Of a stretch of DNA of 64,000 nt, positions 34,450-43,400 are shown in pieces. The DNA is taken from the NCBI RefSeq assembly GCF_003946915.1, contig NZ_RPOC01000011.1, positions 62,001 to 126,000 on the forward strand, given 5' to 3'. This DNA is from Flavobacterium ustbae (GTDB lineage: Bacteria; Bacteroidota; Bacteroidia; Flavobacteriales; Flavobacteriaceae). The position numbers and the translations under genes are program-made. Each line of letters begins with the position of its first letter. Position 1 is the first letter of the stretch. Below the pieces are notes generated by a model that was not told where the DNA came from, made no database searches, and saw nothing but the letters and a program-made list of their open reading frames with translations.

Positions 34450-35397
34450 TTATTCCTTAGAAGCCAAATATCTTTCAGCGTCTAATGCGGCCATACATCC
34501 TGTACCTGCAGCAGTAATTGCCTGACGGTAAACATGGTCTGCGGCGTCACCTGCAACAAAAACACCTTCAACATTAGTTTTAGATGTTCCTGGAGTATTT
34601 ACGATATATCCTGTTTCATCAAGTGTGATGTATTCTTTAAAAATATCTGTGTTTGGTTTGTGTCCAATTGCTACGAAGAAACCAGTTGCTGGAATTTCGA
34701 TCACTTCTCCAGTAGTTTTGTTTAAAGCTTTAATCGCATGAACTACATTATTATCTCCTAACACTTCAACAGTATCGTGGTTCATTAAGATTTCTATATT
34801 TTCTGTTTTACGAACACGTTCTTCCATAATTTTAGAAGCTCTAAATTTCTCGCTTCTCACTAGCATCGTTACTTTTCTGCAAAGTTTAGATAAATAATGC
34901 GCTTCTTCGCAAGCAGAATCTCCTGCTCCAACAATAACAACATCTTGGTTTCTATAAAAGAATCCGTCGCAAACAGCACAAGCAGAAACTCCACCACCCA
35001 TATTTAGATAATGTTGTTCTGATGGCAATCCTAAATATTTAGCCGAAGCACCTGTAGAAATAATTACAGTTTCGCAGTGTAATTCGATTGAATCATTAAT
35101 CCAAACTTTATGAATATCTCCTGAAAAATCAACTTTTGTCGCCCATCCATCACGAATGTCTGCTCCAAAACGTTTAGCTTGTTCTTGTAACTGAATCATC
35201 ATTTCAGGTCCTGTTACCCCATCAACATAACCTGGAAAGTTTTCAACCTCATTAGTCGTAGTCAATTGACCGCCAGGCTGCATTCCTTGATATAAAACTG
35301 GATTCATATTAGCTCTAGCTGCATAAATTGCCGCAGTATATCCTGCAGGACCAGAACCTATAATAAGGCATTTAATTTTTTCGATTGTATTTGACAT
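34450..35397 (-). CDS. trxB: Thioredoxin-disulfide reductase
   Basis: 315 residues. FAD-binding GSGPAGYTAAIYAARA (14-29), redox-active Cys140-Ala-Val-Cys143 (SACAVCDGFFYRN), NADPH-binding VGAGDSACEEAHYLS and the C-terminal FAD motif GVFVAGDAADHVYRQAITAA. It reduces thioredoxin using NADPH in the cytoplasm. Monocistronic, with a -7 box at 35424-35431 and a strong terminator. Confidence 0.97.
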   Translation of the reverse strand: MSNTIEKIKCLIIGSGPAGYTAAIYAARANMNPVLYQGMQPGGQLTTTNEVENFPGYVDGVTGPEMMIQLQEQAKRFGADIRDGWATKVDFSGDIHKVWINDSIELHCETVIISTGASAKYLGLPSEQHYLNMGGGVSACAVCDGFFYRNQDVVIVGAGDSACEEAHYLSKLCRKVTMLVRSEKFRASKIMEERVRKTENIEILMNHDTVEVLGDNNVVHAIKALNKTTGEVIEIPATGFFVAIGHKPNTDIFKEYITLDETGYIVNTPGTSKTNVEGVFVAGDAADHVYRQAITAAGTGCMAALDAERYLASKE

Positions 35398-35423
35398 AGT
35401 TATGATTTCATTAATAATTGATG

Positions 35424-35431
35424 CAAAAGTA
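35424..35431 (-). promoter_or_regulatory. -7 promoter box of trxB
   Basis: Minus-strand TACTTTTG, 27 nt before the start codon. Confidence 0.5.
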
Positions 35432-35649
35432 AGTTTTTATTGTTGGAAAAAAGAAATCGGATAATCAGTTTTTATTATTCTCAAATAACAAATAATGAAT
35501 ATTGGAAGCGCATTATTGCTTTCGCAAAATAAAATTTCAAACAATTGGAATAACCACTATTCAAAAACAAGAAATACCTGATAATAATCATTTCTTAAAA
35601 ATAAGTTTTATCCTACATTGTTGCCGATAAAAAATTAAACTAAAATCTA

Positions 35650-36669
35650 ATGAAAAAAGCAATTGTAGTCTTTGCAGGTTTGGCTCTAGCCTCTTGCAAG
35701 AAAGAAGCGGGTGACTTCGATGTGATAAAAACAACAGAAACTCCCAAATCAGAATTATTAGCCAAAGCATCCTCTTTATTCCAATCTGTTTCAACATTGC
35801 CTGAAGAAAACATATCGCAGGAAAAAATTGATTTAGGAAAAAAGCTTTTCTACGATAAAGCATTATCAAAAAATGGAACTATCAGCTGTAATTCCTGTCA
35901 TAATCTTGCCACTTATGGAGTAGACAACAAATCTTTATCTGTCGGGGATACAAAAGAATTGGGAGAGCGTAACTCGCCTACTGTAATTTATGCTTCTCTA
36001 CACTCAATGCAATTTTGGGATGGTCGTGCCAAAAATGTTGAAGAGCAAGCCAAAGGACCTTTATTAAATCCTGTCGAACATAGTATTCCTGATGCTGCAT
36101 TTTTAGAGAAAAAACTAAGAGGAATTCCAGAATATCAAGCGATGTTCAAAAAGGTATATCCAAAAGATAAAGAGCCAATTACTTTTGACAATCTTGCTAA
36201 TGCAATTGGTGCTTTTGAGCGCAGACTTATTCCTAAAAGCAAATTTGATGATTATTTAGACGGAAATGAATCGGCATTAAATGATCAGGAAAAAAGAGGG
36301 CTCAATAATTTTATAGATAATAAATGCATTACATGCCATTCTGGTATTGCACTTGGTGGGCAAATGTTTCAGAAATTTGGTGTATACGGAGATTACGCAA
36401 AAGTTACCGGCAGTAAAAAAGTGGACAAAGGACTTTTTAATCTAACCAAAAAAGATGGAGACCTCTATATGTTCAAAGTTCCTAGTTTACGAAATGTAGA
36501 AAAAACGGGGCCTTATTTTCATGATGGTTCTGTTGCTTCTCTAAATGAGGCGGTAAAAATGATGGGGAAATTACAGCTTAACATTAATATATCGGATAAA
36601 CAAGCAACAGATATGACCGCTTTCTTGAAAACGCTAACCGCAGATGTCGATGCAAAATATAAAGAGTAA
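35650..36669 (+). CDS. Di-haem cytochrome c peroxidase (CcpA/MauG family) lipoprotein
   Basis: 339 residues. Signal MKKAIVVFAGLALASC with a lipidation Cys at 16. Two c-type haem sites: Cys80-x-x-Cys83-His84 (SCNSCH) and Cys226-x-x-Cys229-His230 (KCITCH). The family blocks LGKKLFYDKALSKNGTISC, QFWDGRAKNVEEQA and GPYFHDGSVASLNEAV are present. It reduces hydrogen peroxide in the periplasm with electrons from small cytochromes, though MauG-like oxidation of other substrates cannot be excluded. Monocistronic. Confidence 0.94.
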   Translation: MKKAIVVFAGLALASCKKEAGDFDVIKTTETPKSELLAKASSLFQSVSTLPEENISQEKIDLGKKLFYDKALSKNGTISCNSCHNLATYGVDNKSLSVGDTKELGERNSPTVIYASLHSMQFWDGRAKNVEEQAKGPLLNPVEHSIPDAAFLEKKLRGIPEYQAMFKKVYPKDKEPITFDNLANAIGAFERRLIPKSKFDDYLDGNESALNDQEKRGLNNFIDNKCITCHSGIALGGQMFQKFGVYGDYAKVTGSKKVDKGLFNLTKKDGDLYMFKVPSLRNVEKTGPYFHDGSVASLNEAVKMMGKLQLNINISDKQATDMTAFLKTLTADVDAKYKE

Positions 36670-36984
36670 ATAGCGTATTATTTTATCGCAAATGTTCGCA
36701 AAGATTGTATGTAGAGACTCACTGCAGTGCGCCTAACGTTTGTAAGGTCGTTTGAATCTCGCAAAGTCGCAGAGACGCAAAGCTTTTGAGCTCCTTTTTC
36801 ATTTTGATAAAGGAGAAATGACCAAAATTAGTCCCATTTTCAAATAGTACTTTGAAAATGGGATTTTTACAAACTTTACGCCCTTCGACTTCGCTGAGGG
36901 TGACAAAAATGAGCAAATAAACTTTGTGTACTTTACTAGGTCCTTAACTCTTATCGTTAAAATTTAGAAAATCCTATAAAAAGA
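36670..36984. other. Gene-free gap with several hairpins
   Basis: Contains 'cgcaaag' words (36696-36785), a hairpin at about 36791-36815 (ctcctttt...taaaggag), a 12-bp perfect stem at 36833-36862 (cccattttcaaa...tttgaaaatggg), and cccttcgacttcgctgaggg at 36881-36900, a REP-like hairpin. No gene is visible. Confidence 0.65.
36833..36862. terminator. 12-bp stem hairpin, possible terminator
   Basis: cccattttcaaa and tttgaaaatggg pair perfectly with a 6-nt loop and are followed by atttttac. It lies 164 nt past the peroxidase stop, so its target is unclear. Confidence 0.5.
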
Positions 36985-37014
36985 AAAAAGCCGAACAGAA
37001 ATGTTCGGCTTTTT
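36985..37014 (-). terminator. Terminator of tRNA-Pro
   Basis: aaaaagccgaaca-gaaa-tgttcggcttttt has a 12-bp stem. On the minus strand it begins 2 nt beyond the tRNA 3' end and runs into a T-run. Confidence 0.85.
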
Positions 37015-37015
37015 G

Positions 37016-37090
37016 TCGGGGTGGCAGGATTCGAACCTGCGGCCTCCTGCTCCCAAAGCAGGCGCGATAACCGGGCTACGCTACACCCCG
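37016..37090 (-). tRNA. tRNA-Pro (anticodon TGG)
   Basis: On the minus strand the acceptor CGGGGTG pairs with CACCCCG (discriminator A). A D-arm (GCGTAGCCCGG...), an anticodon arm CCTGC-TTTGGGA-GCAGG with TGG at positions 34-36, and a T-arm with GGTTCGAATCC complete the cloverleaf. The length is 75 nt and CCA is not encoded. Confidence 0.96.
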
Positions 37091-37287
37091 AAGATGTATA
37101 TTTGTTGTAGTGCCCGAAAGCGGATGCAAAGATATAAATAAATTTGATTTGAAAAAGAAAAAATAAGAAAATAAATCTTCGTGTTTTCTTAAAAACGCTT
37201 TTTCTTAAAAACGAGACCTCTTCAATTGATTTTAATAACTGAATAACTTTTTGACTGCTATAGCATTACGTGCTGATTTTAAAAATA

Positions 37288-37323
37288 AAAAACTCTGAAG
37301 ATCGGAAATCCTCAGAGTTTTAT
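37288..37323 (-). terminator. Terminator of the beta-helix protein gene
   Basis: aactctga pairs with tcagagtt around a 13-nt loop. On the minus strand it is followed by TTTTTTA and lies 20 nt after the stop. Confidence 0.75.
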
Positions 37324-37342
37324 TTTCATACAATCTGTATAA

Positions 37343-39514
37343 TTATTCTATACTTTTAATATAAGAAGGATAAGATTCTTTATTAGGCAACACAAATTCT
37401 TCATCAAAAGACTGTTTTCCATCTCCATTATTATACAATGCTACTCGTTTGGCTCCCGTTGCTGTGCTGCCGCCTGTACCATTAATAACATTTTGAATAT
37501 TTCCTGGACCTGCAAAACGAGTGATACACATTTTCTCCAATTTCACATTTGGACTATTTGGCACTTCAAAACCGTTTTTCTTATTTACATTTCCGTCTGT
37601 TCCTGTAAAAACAGCATAAGACCCCATTCCTATTGTATGATGTTCTTTTACCGAATTTGCTACTTTAAATGCCGCATAACCATCAACTTTGCCTCCCTGA
37701 CTGCTCCAGCTTGCTTGATTTGGAGCATCGTATGGCGGTTCGTTTTGAAAGAAAAAAGTTCTGCCGCGTTCTCCAAGCCACACTACTTCATATTCTTGAA
37801 AATGTTCTACAAATAAAGCATAAAGCGTAACATCATCTCCTGTCACTATCAGTCCGTTTTTACATCTATCTCTTACCCAGCGTGCATCTCCGCCTTTTTG
37901 CGATCCGTGGTCGGCACGCCAAAGCCAGAAATGATCTCCGACTACATTATTACTATTGATCTGCATCGAAACCTGAATCTGAATGTTTTTTGACTGGACT
38001 CCGCCTACTCGACACGTAATATCACTTAGCAAAATAGGATCTGCCGTATGATCAGCATTAGCTTCTTCATTTCCAATTCGAATTTGATACGTTGTACTGT
38101 TAAAAGAATCCATTAAAAGTCCAGCAATGATAACCCCGTCTTTATCATCTGCGTAAATACATCCCCACGTATTTTTCTCTGTCGGCTCTAGCGTTACCGA
38201 AGCAATTCCAGCTCCTAAAAGAATTGCATCTTTTCTATTTACCTGAATCGGAGCATTTAACGCATAATGTCCTGGAGTAAAAAATATATTTTTGCCTGCT
38301 TTCAATGCCGCGTTAATTTCCACATCAGTATCTCCTTCTTTAGCAACATACCAGCTCGTAACCAAATCTTGGATTTTTCCTTTGCCCATATCTTTTGCAG
38401 ACCAAGAAACTCCAACTCTATCCTTTTGCCATGCAGGAACAAAAACTTTATATTCTCCATCATCATCAATAAACAGAAAAGGTTTTTCTCGAATAATAGG
38501 CGTTGTTGAAATTGGAGAATTGCTATCATCTGCTTGCGGAGAATTTACACAACCCTGCCAAACCATATTATATGAACCTCCCATAGCTCCAGAACCAGAA
38601 GGGAAAACGGTATTTCTGGTATACCATTGCTGTTGTCCGCCCCAATTTGGCCTTGAGGTTGTGTAATGAGAATCGGCAATAAAACCGCCGCTACCCCAGA
38701 AATTTGTATCTCCAATATCCGAAATATATTTTGAAGTGCTTTCAATGAGTAATCTTCGTGCACTCGTTGACTGAGAAACGGTCCACGAAAAATCGCGCAT
38801 TACTTCTACATTTTCTACAGAACGCCAAAAGGTGCAAGTTGCATTTGCTCCGCCAGAAAGATGAGGTCTAGTAAATATTGCGCCCAATTTAACATCTGAA
38901 GGCACTTTTCCTAAACCTCCAATATGAGAATAAAATCCTAATTCTATTGCGTTTGACCCAGCCGACGATGCAGAACCAGAACCTCCGACATCGTACGTTT
39001 GTCCATTTACATTTGGCTTAAAATAATAAGCCTGACGTTTTGTGGTCCATTCTCCATTTGCGCCGCCTAAACCAATACTACTAAATTGTGAATTAATTTC
39101 ATTTCGTGCTGTTTCTGCTTTTTCATGTTTTCTATCGTAGAAATACATATTATCTCCAAAAAGCTGATTTTCGAGCGAAATTATTATGGTTATATCGTTA
39201 CGAGTAACTTTATAATAGTTCTCGTATTTATCTCTATTCGGTTTATTGTCGGTAAATTCCAATTTAGAAGTTGATCCCAACGATATAAAATCAGATGCTA
39301 AACGACTGCCTCCTCTAGTAATGGTATAATTTCCAGAAGAGCCGAAAGCCGACCATGATAATGTAATAGCATGTTTCTTTTTGCTGTAAACAATTTTACG
39401 CTCAATTTTTTTATTTCCCTCTATTTTTTCAACAGTCGAATAAGTTGAAACAAAACTGCATAAAAACAGCATAGACGTAAATACGGCAAATAATGAGATT
39501 ACTTTTTTACCCAT
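37343..39514 (-). CDS. Secreted parallel beta-helix protein (pectin-lyase-like fold, GH55/GH28-related)
   Basis: 723 residues with a signal peptide (MGKKVISLFAVFTSMLFLC). An N-terminal fibronectin-like part (~45-115) precedes a long beta-helix. Conserved blocks include DFSWTVSQSTSARRLLIEST, WGSGGFIADSHY, GGQQQWYTRNT, MVWQGCVNSPQ, REKPFLFIDDDGEY and GKNIFFTPGHYALNAPIQV. From memory, Actinobacterial homologues with the same blocks are often mislabelled 'adenylyl cyclase'; nothing here looks like a cyclase. A glycan-degrading or binding role outside the cell is likely, with the substrate unknown. It stands alone. Confidence 0.8.
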   Translation of the reverse strand: MGKKVISLFAVFTSMLFLCSFVSTYSTVEKIEGNKKIERKIVYSKKKHAITLSWSAFGSSGNYTITRGGSRLASDFISLGSTSKLEFTDNKPNRDKYENYYKVTRNDITIIISLENQLFGDNMYFYDRKHEKAETARNEINSQFSSIGLGGANGEWTTKRQAYYFKPNVNGQTYDVGGSGSASSAGSNAIELGFYSHIGGLGKVPSDVKLGAIFTRPHLSGGANATCTFWRSVENVEVMRDFSWTVSQSTSARRLLIESTSKYISDIGDTNFWGSGGFIADSHYTTSRPNWGGQQQWYTRNTVFPSGSGAMGGSYNMVWQGCVNSPQADDSNSPISTTPIIREKPFLFIDDDGEYKVFVPAWQKDRVGVSWSAKDMGKGKIQDLVTSWYVAKEGDTDVEINAALKAGKNIFFTPGHYALNAPIQVNRKDAILLGAGIASVTLEPTEKNTWGCIYADDKDGVIIAGLLMDSFNSTTYQIRIGNEEANADHTADPILLSDITCRVGGVQSKNIQIQVSMQINSNNVVGDHFWLWRADHGSQKGGDARWVRDRCKNGLIVTGDDVTLYALFVEHFQEYEVVWLGERGRTFFFQNEPPYDAPNQASWSSQGGKVDGYAAFKVANSVKEHHTIGMGSYAVFTGTDGNVNKKNGFEVPNSPNVKLEKMCITRFAGPGNIQNVINGTGGSTATGAKRVALYNNGDGKQSFDEEFVLPNKESYPSYIKSIE

Positions 39515-39743
39515 AATAATGTTCGTTTTTGTGGTTTGATAGTTTGTAATAATTGTATTTTAAGAAGTCCCAAAATAGCAATAATCTTGAAGCTAAATGT
39601 TCGTTTTCACTCCCAATTTTCTTATCAAAAACACTACAAAATCTGGGGTTTTTGTCTTTTTATAACATAAATAAACCTTATATCACCTATTTATGTATCT
39701 TCAATCACTTTTTTTTGCCGCGCAAATAGAAAGAGAAAATGAA

Positions 39744-40142
39744 ATGAAAAAAAATGCACTACTAATAATCTTATTTTTTTCTACAATCGCCATCGCACAG
39801 CAAAAAAATACTGTTGCTATTACTCCTTCTGCCACAGAAATTGTACTGTTTAAAAAAAATGCTCACGCTTCTTACTACCATGATAAATTTAACGGAAGGA
39901 AAACAGCAAGTGGCAAGAAATTCAACAATAATGAATTTACTGCGGCGCACAAGAAATTTCCTTTTGGCACATTATTAAAAGTGACAAACGAAGCTAACAA
40001 GAAATTTGCAATTGTAGAAATTATAGACAGAGGACCTTTTGTAAAAGGTAGAGAAATTGATATGAGCAAGAAGGCTTTTATGAAAATTGCTTCAAACAGA
40101 AAAAGCGGTGTGGTTTATGTCACTATTGAAATTTTAAAATAA
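39744..40142 (+). CDS. RlpA-like double-psi beta-barrel protein
   Basis: 132 residues from ATG 39744, chosen because a signal peptide (MKKNALLIILFFSTIAIAQQ) starts there. The RlpA pattern is clear: ASYYHDKFNGRKTASGKKFN, then AHKKFPFGTLLKVTNEANKK and IVEIIDRGPFVKGREIDMSK. The conserved Asp of the lytic transglycosylase site is present (DRGPF). RlpA trims denuded glycan strands in peptidoglycan; there is no SPOR domain here, so septal targeting is not shown. Monocistronic. Confidence 0.88.
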   Translation: MKKNALLIILFFSTIAIAQQKNTVAITPSATEIVLFKKNAHASYYHDKFNGRKTASGKKFNNNEFTAAHKKFPFGTLLKVTNEANKKFAIVEIIDRGPFVKGREIDMSKKAFMKIASNRKSGVVYVTIEILK

Positions 40143-40359
40143 TTCTTTTTTGTTCAAAAGTTTTCATTCCTCCCTTTTTGAACAAGAACAAAACCTAAAT
40201 TATTCAAAAAAATTATTGACAATTCTATTCATATCCAAAATTATTTTCCTCAAAACTCCCACCAAACCCCGATTAAGCAAACTTTCACAAATGTTAACAA
40301 AATAGATTTTCAGAAACCATAAATAATTGTATTTTTACGGTTCAAAATTCAGAAAATAA

Positions 40360-41127
40360 ATGGGCAAAATCATTGCTATTGCTAATCAAAAAGGAGGCGT
40401 TGGAAAGACTACTACATCTGTAAATCTTGCTGCCTCATTAGGTGTTTTAGAAAAAAAAGTATTATTGATCGACGCTGATCCGCAGGCCAATGCTACATCT
40501 GGTCTTGGAATTGACGTAGAAACAGTTGAAACTGGAACTTACCAAATACTTGAACATACTGTAACACCAAAAGAAGCCGTTTTAAAATGTACAGCTCCAA
40601 ACGTAGATGTGATACCTGCTCACATTGACCTTGTTGCTATCGAAATTGAATTGGTTGACAAAGAAAACCGTGAGTACATGCTTAAAAAAGCATTAGAAGA
40701 AGCAAAACAAGAATATGATTACATCATTATTGACTGTGCTCCTTCTCTTGGTTTGTTAACCCTGAATGCTTTAACAGCAGCAGATTCTGTAGTTATCCCA
40801 ATCCAATGTGAATATTTTGCACTTGAAGGATTAGGAAAATTATTGAACACTATTAAGAGTATTCAAAAAATACACAACCCAGATCTTGACATTGAAGGTT
40901 TATTATTAACTATGTACGATTCAAGATTACGTTTATCAAATCAGGTTGTAGAAGAGGTTCAAAAACATTTTAACGATATGGTTTTTGATACTGTAATTCA
41001 GCGAAATGTAAAATTAAGTGAGGCTCCAAGTTTTGGAGAAAGTATCATTAATTATGATGCAACAAGCAAAGGTGCCGTAAACTACATTCATTTAGCACAA
41101 GAAATTATAAAGAAAAACAGTAAATAG
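40360..41127 (+). CDS. parA: Chromosome-partitioning ATPase ParA (Soj)
   Basis: 255 residues. Deviant Walker A KGGVGKTT (11-18), LLIDADPQANATSGLG (36-51), IIIDCAPSLGLLTLNAL and the C-terminal GESIINYDATSKGAVNY. It drives ParB-parS segregation of chromosome origins. parB follows 5 nt after; the operon continues through DUF5683, dapB, lepB and wbqC. Confidence 0.97.
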   Translation: MGKIIAIANQKGGVGKTTTSVNLAASLGVLEKKVLLIDADPQANATSGLGIDVETVETGTYQILEHTVTPKEAVLKCTAPNVDVIPAHIDLVAIEIELVDKENREYMLKKALEEAKQEYDYIIIDCAPSLGLLTLNALTAADSVVIPIQCEYFALEGLGKLLNTIKSIQKIHNPDLDIEGLLLTMYDSRLRLSNQVVEEVQKHFNDMVFDTVIQRNVKLSEAPSFGESIINYDATSKGAVNYIHLAQEIIKKNSK

Positions 41128-41132
41128 TTTTT

Positions 41133-42041
41133 ATGACAAAAGTAATTAAAAAACAAGCCTTAGGAAGAGGATTATCTGCGTTATTAAAAGATCCAGAAAA
41201 CGACATTAAATCAGTAGAAGATAAAAATGCTGACAAGGTTGTTGGAAACATCATTGAGCTTGAAATAAATGCGATTGAAATAAATCCGTTTCAACCTAGA
41301 AGCAATTTTAATGAAGAATCATTACGCGAATTAGCCACTTCTATTAAAGAACTTGGGGTAATTCAACCTATTACTGTTCGTAAATTAGATTTTAATAAAT
41401 ATCAGCTAATCTCTGGAGAGCGTCGTCTTCGCGCGTCTAAATTAGTAGGTCTGACTCATGTTCCTGCTTATATTCGTATTGCAAATGACAACGAATCTTT
41501 GGTTATGGCTTTGGTTGAAAATATCCAGCGTCATGACTTAGATCCAATTGAGATTGCCTTATCATACCAGCGTTTAATTGACGAAATCCAATTAACTCAA
41601 GAACAAATGAGTGAAAGAGTTGGAAAAAAACGTTCGACAATTGCCAATTATTTACGTCTTTTAAAATTAGACCCGATTATCCAGACCGGTATTCGTGATG
41701 GTTTTATTAGCATGGGACACGGTAGAGCGATTATCAACATTGAAGATTTGGATGTTCAGACTGATATTTACCAAAAAATTGTAAGTCAAAATTTATCTGT
41801 ACGTGAGACAGAAGCTTTGGTTAAAAACTACCACGAAGGACTTACACTTTCTCCAAAAGCAGACGGAAAACCGAAAGCTGATTCTGCATTCATCGTAAGA
41901 GAAACTCAGAAAAACACTTTCAACGATTATTTTGGTTCAAAAGTTGATATAAAAGTCGCTGGTAACGGAAAAGGAAAAATTACAATTCCATTTAATTCTG
42001 AAGCCGACTTTAATAGAATTATAAAATTAATAAACGGATAG
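41133..42041 (+). CDS. parB: Chromosome-partitioning protein ParB (Spo0J)
   Basis: 302 residues. The start is KKQALGRGLSALLKD, typical of ParB; then ELEINAIEINPFQPRSNFNE, the CTP-binding GERRLRASKLVGL motif, VENIQRHDLDPIEIALSYQR, and a helix-turn-helix (TQEQMSERVGKKRSTIANYL). It binds parS and forms CTP-dependent clamps. The last base of its stop codon is the first base of the next gene (GTG start). I saw no parS-like site in the window. Confidence 0.97.
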   Translation: MTKVIKKQALGRGLSALLKDPENDIKSVEDKNADKVVGNIIELEINAIEINPFQPRSNFNEESLRELATSIKELGVIQPITVRKLDFNKYQLISGERRLRASKLVGLTHVPAYIRIANDNESLVMALVENIQRHDLDPIEIALSYQRLIDEIQLTQEQMSERVGKKRSTIANYLRLLKLDPIIQTGIRDGFISMGHGRAIINIEDLDVQTDIYQKIVSQNLSVRETEALVKNYHEGLTLSPKADGKPKADSAFIVRETQKNTFNDYFGSKVDIKVAGNGKGKITIPFNSEADFNRIIKLING

Positions 42042-42601
42042 TGAATAAAATTGTCCCCATTGGTCTATTGTTCTTTCTAACAGGAACCGTTTCTCTTTTT
42101 GCCCAGGTAAAAAAAGACACGGTTTTGGTCGTAAAAGACACTACTGCATTACAAGAAATAGACCCTCTTACACCGGCAAAAGCAGCTTTTTATTCTGCTA
42201 TTTTACCAGGTTTAGGCCAAGCATACAATAAAAAATACTGGAAAATTCCATTGGTTTACGGAGCAATTGGAACCAGCTTATATTTCTACATAGACAATAA
42301 CAAAAAATACCATGATTATCGAGACGCCTACAAACGAAGATTAGAAGGCTACAACGATGATGACTATCAATTTTTGGATGACAACCGACTTATTGCTGGA
42401 CAGAAATTCTACCAAAGAAACAGAGATTTATCTGCTTTATTTGTAGTCGGATTTTATGTCTTGAATATTATCGACGCCAACGTTGACGCCGCTTTGATAC
42501 AGTTTAATGTAAACGAAAGGCTTTCAATGCGTCCAGAAATTTATCCCGCTGATGTAACATTTAAACCAAATGTGGGACTAACTTTTAACTATACGTTTTA
42601 A
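42041..42601 (+). CDS. DUF5683 exported/membrane protein
   Basis: 186 residues with a GTG start overlapping the parB stop. A signal peptide-like N-terminus (VPIGLLFFLTGTVSLFAQ) is followed by the DUF5683 block KAAFYSAILPGLGQAYNKKY and WKIPLVYGAIGTSLYFYIDN, then a second hydrophobic segment (LFVVGFYVLNIIDANVDAAL). Regularly found next to parB in Bacteroidota; function unknown. Confidence 0.9.
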   Translation: MNKIVPIGLLFFLTGTVSLFAQVKKDTVLVVKDTTALQEIDPLTPAKAAFYSAILPGLGQAYNKKYWKIPLVYGAIGTSLYFYIDNNKKYHDYRDAYKRRLEGYNDDDYQFLDDNRLIAGQKFYQRNRDLSALFVVGFYVLNIIDANVDAALIQFNVNERLSMRPEIYPADVTFKPNVGLTFNYTF

Positions 42602-42642
42602 TAGATTAATTTCTATTTAAAAAAATCAAAAAATAAATCATA

Positions 42643-43344
42643 ATGAAAATTGCGCTTTTAGGATACGGAAAAATGGGTAAAGTAATCGAAAGAATTGCTT
42701 TGGAAAGAGGTCACGAAATAGTTTTAAAGAAAGATGAATTTAATACCTATGACGGACTTTCTACAGCCGATGTTGCCATAGATTTCAGTGTTCCATCAGC
42801 AGCGGTTAGTAATATTTCTGCTTCTTTTAACGCTAATGTGCCCGTAGTTTCTGGAACTACAGGATGGCTAGAGCATTATGACGAAATGATTGCGCTTTGC
42901 AATGAGAAAAAAAGTGGATTTATCTCTAGCTCAAATTTCAGTTTAGGGGTAAATATTTTTTTCGGACTAAATGAATATTTAGCTAAAATCATGAATCAAT
43001 TCGATTCTTATAAAGTTTCGATGGAAGAAATTCATCATATTCATAAATTGGATGCTCCAAGCGGAACAGCTATTTCTCTGGCTCAGGGTGTAATTGAAAA
43101 TAGCAATTATAAAAACTGGACTTTAGAAGATGCAAAAACAAACGAGATTCGCATAGAAGCAAAAAGAATTGGAGAAGTGCCTGGAACTCACACTGTAAAT
43201 TACGACTCTGCAATTGACAGCATAGAAATCAAACATACTGCTCATAATCGCGAAGGTTTTGCTCTTGGCGCTGTTATCGCAGCAGAGTGGTTGGCCGGAA
43301 AACAGGGGGTTTTTTCAATGAAAGATGTTTTAAACTTAAAATAA
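42643..43344 (+). CDS. dapB: 4-hydroxy-tetrahydrodipicolinate reductase
   Basis: 233 residues. The NAD(P)-binding start (MKIALLGYGKMGKVIE), VAIDFSVPSA, SGTTGW, the catalytic helix EEIHHIHKLDAPSGTAISLA and HTVNYDSAIDSIEIKHTAHN identify DapB. It reduces dihydrodipicolinate in lysine and diaminopimelate synthesis, feeding peptidoglycan. It is somewhat shorter than proteobacterial DapB (~270), as is usual in Bacteroidota. It lies 41 nt after DUF5683, in the parAB operon. Confidence 0.95.
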   Translation: MKIALLGYGKMGKVIERIALERGHEIVLKKDEFNTYDGLSTADVAIDFSVPSAAVSNISASFNANVPVVSGTTGWLEHYDEMIALCNEKKSGFISSSNFSLGVNIFFGLNEYLAKIMNQFDSYKVSMEEIHHIHKLDAPSGTAISLAQGVIENSNYKNWTLEDAKTNEIRIEAKRIGEVPGTHTVNYDSAIDSIEIKHTAHNREGFALGAVIAAEWLAGKQGVFSMKDVLNLK

Positions 43345-43400
43345 ATCGATTAAATTTTGGATTGTCTAAATCCTAATTTGAAATTTAAAAATACAATATT

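Noticed and set aside
40360-42041. parS sites near parAB
   Set aside because: I looked for a TGTTTCACGTGAAACA-like palindrome near the genes and found none. The 'gtttcaag' repeats lack the central CACGTG.
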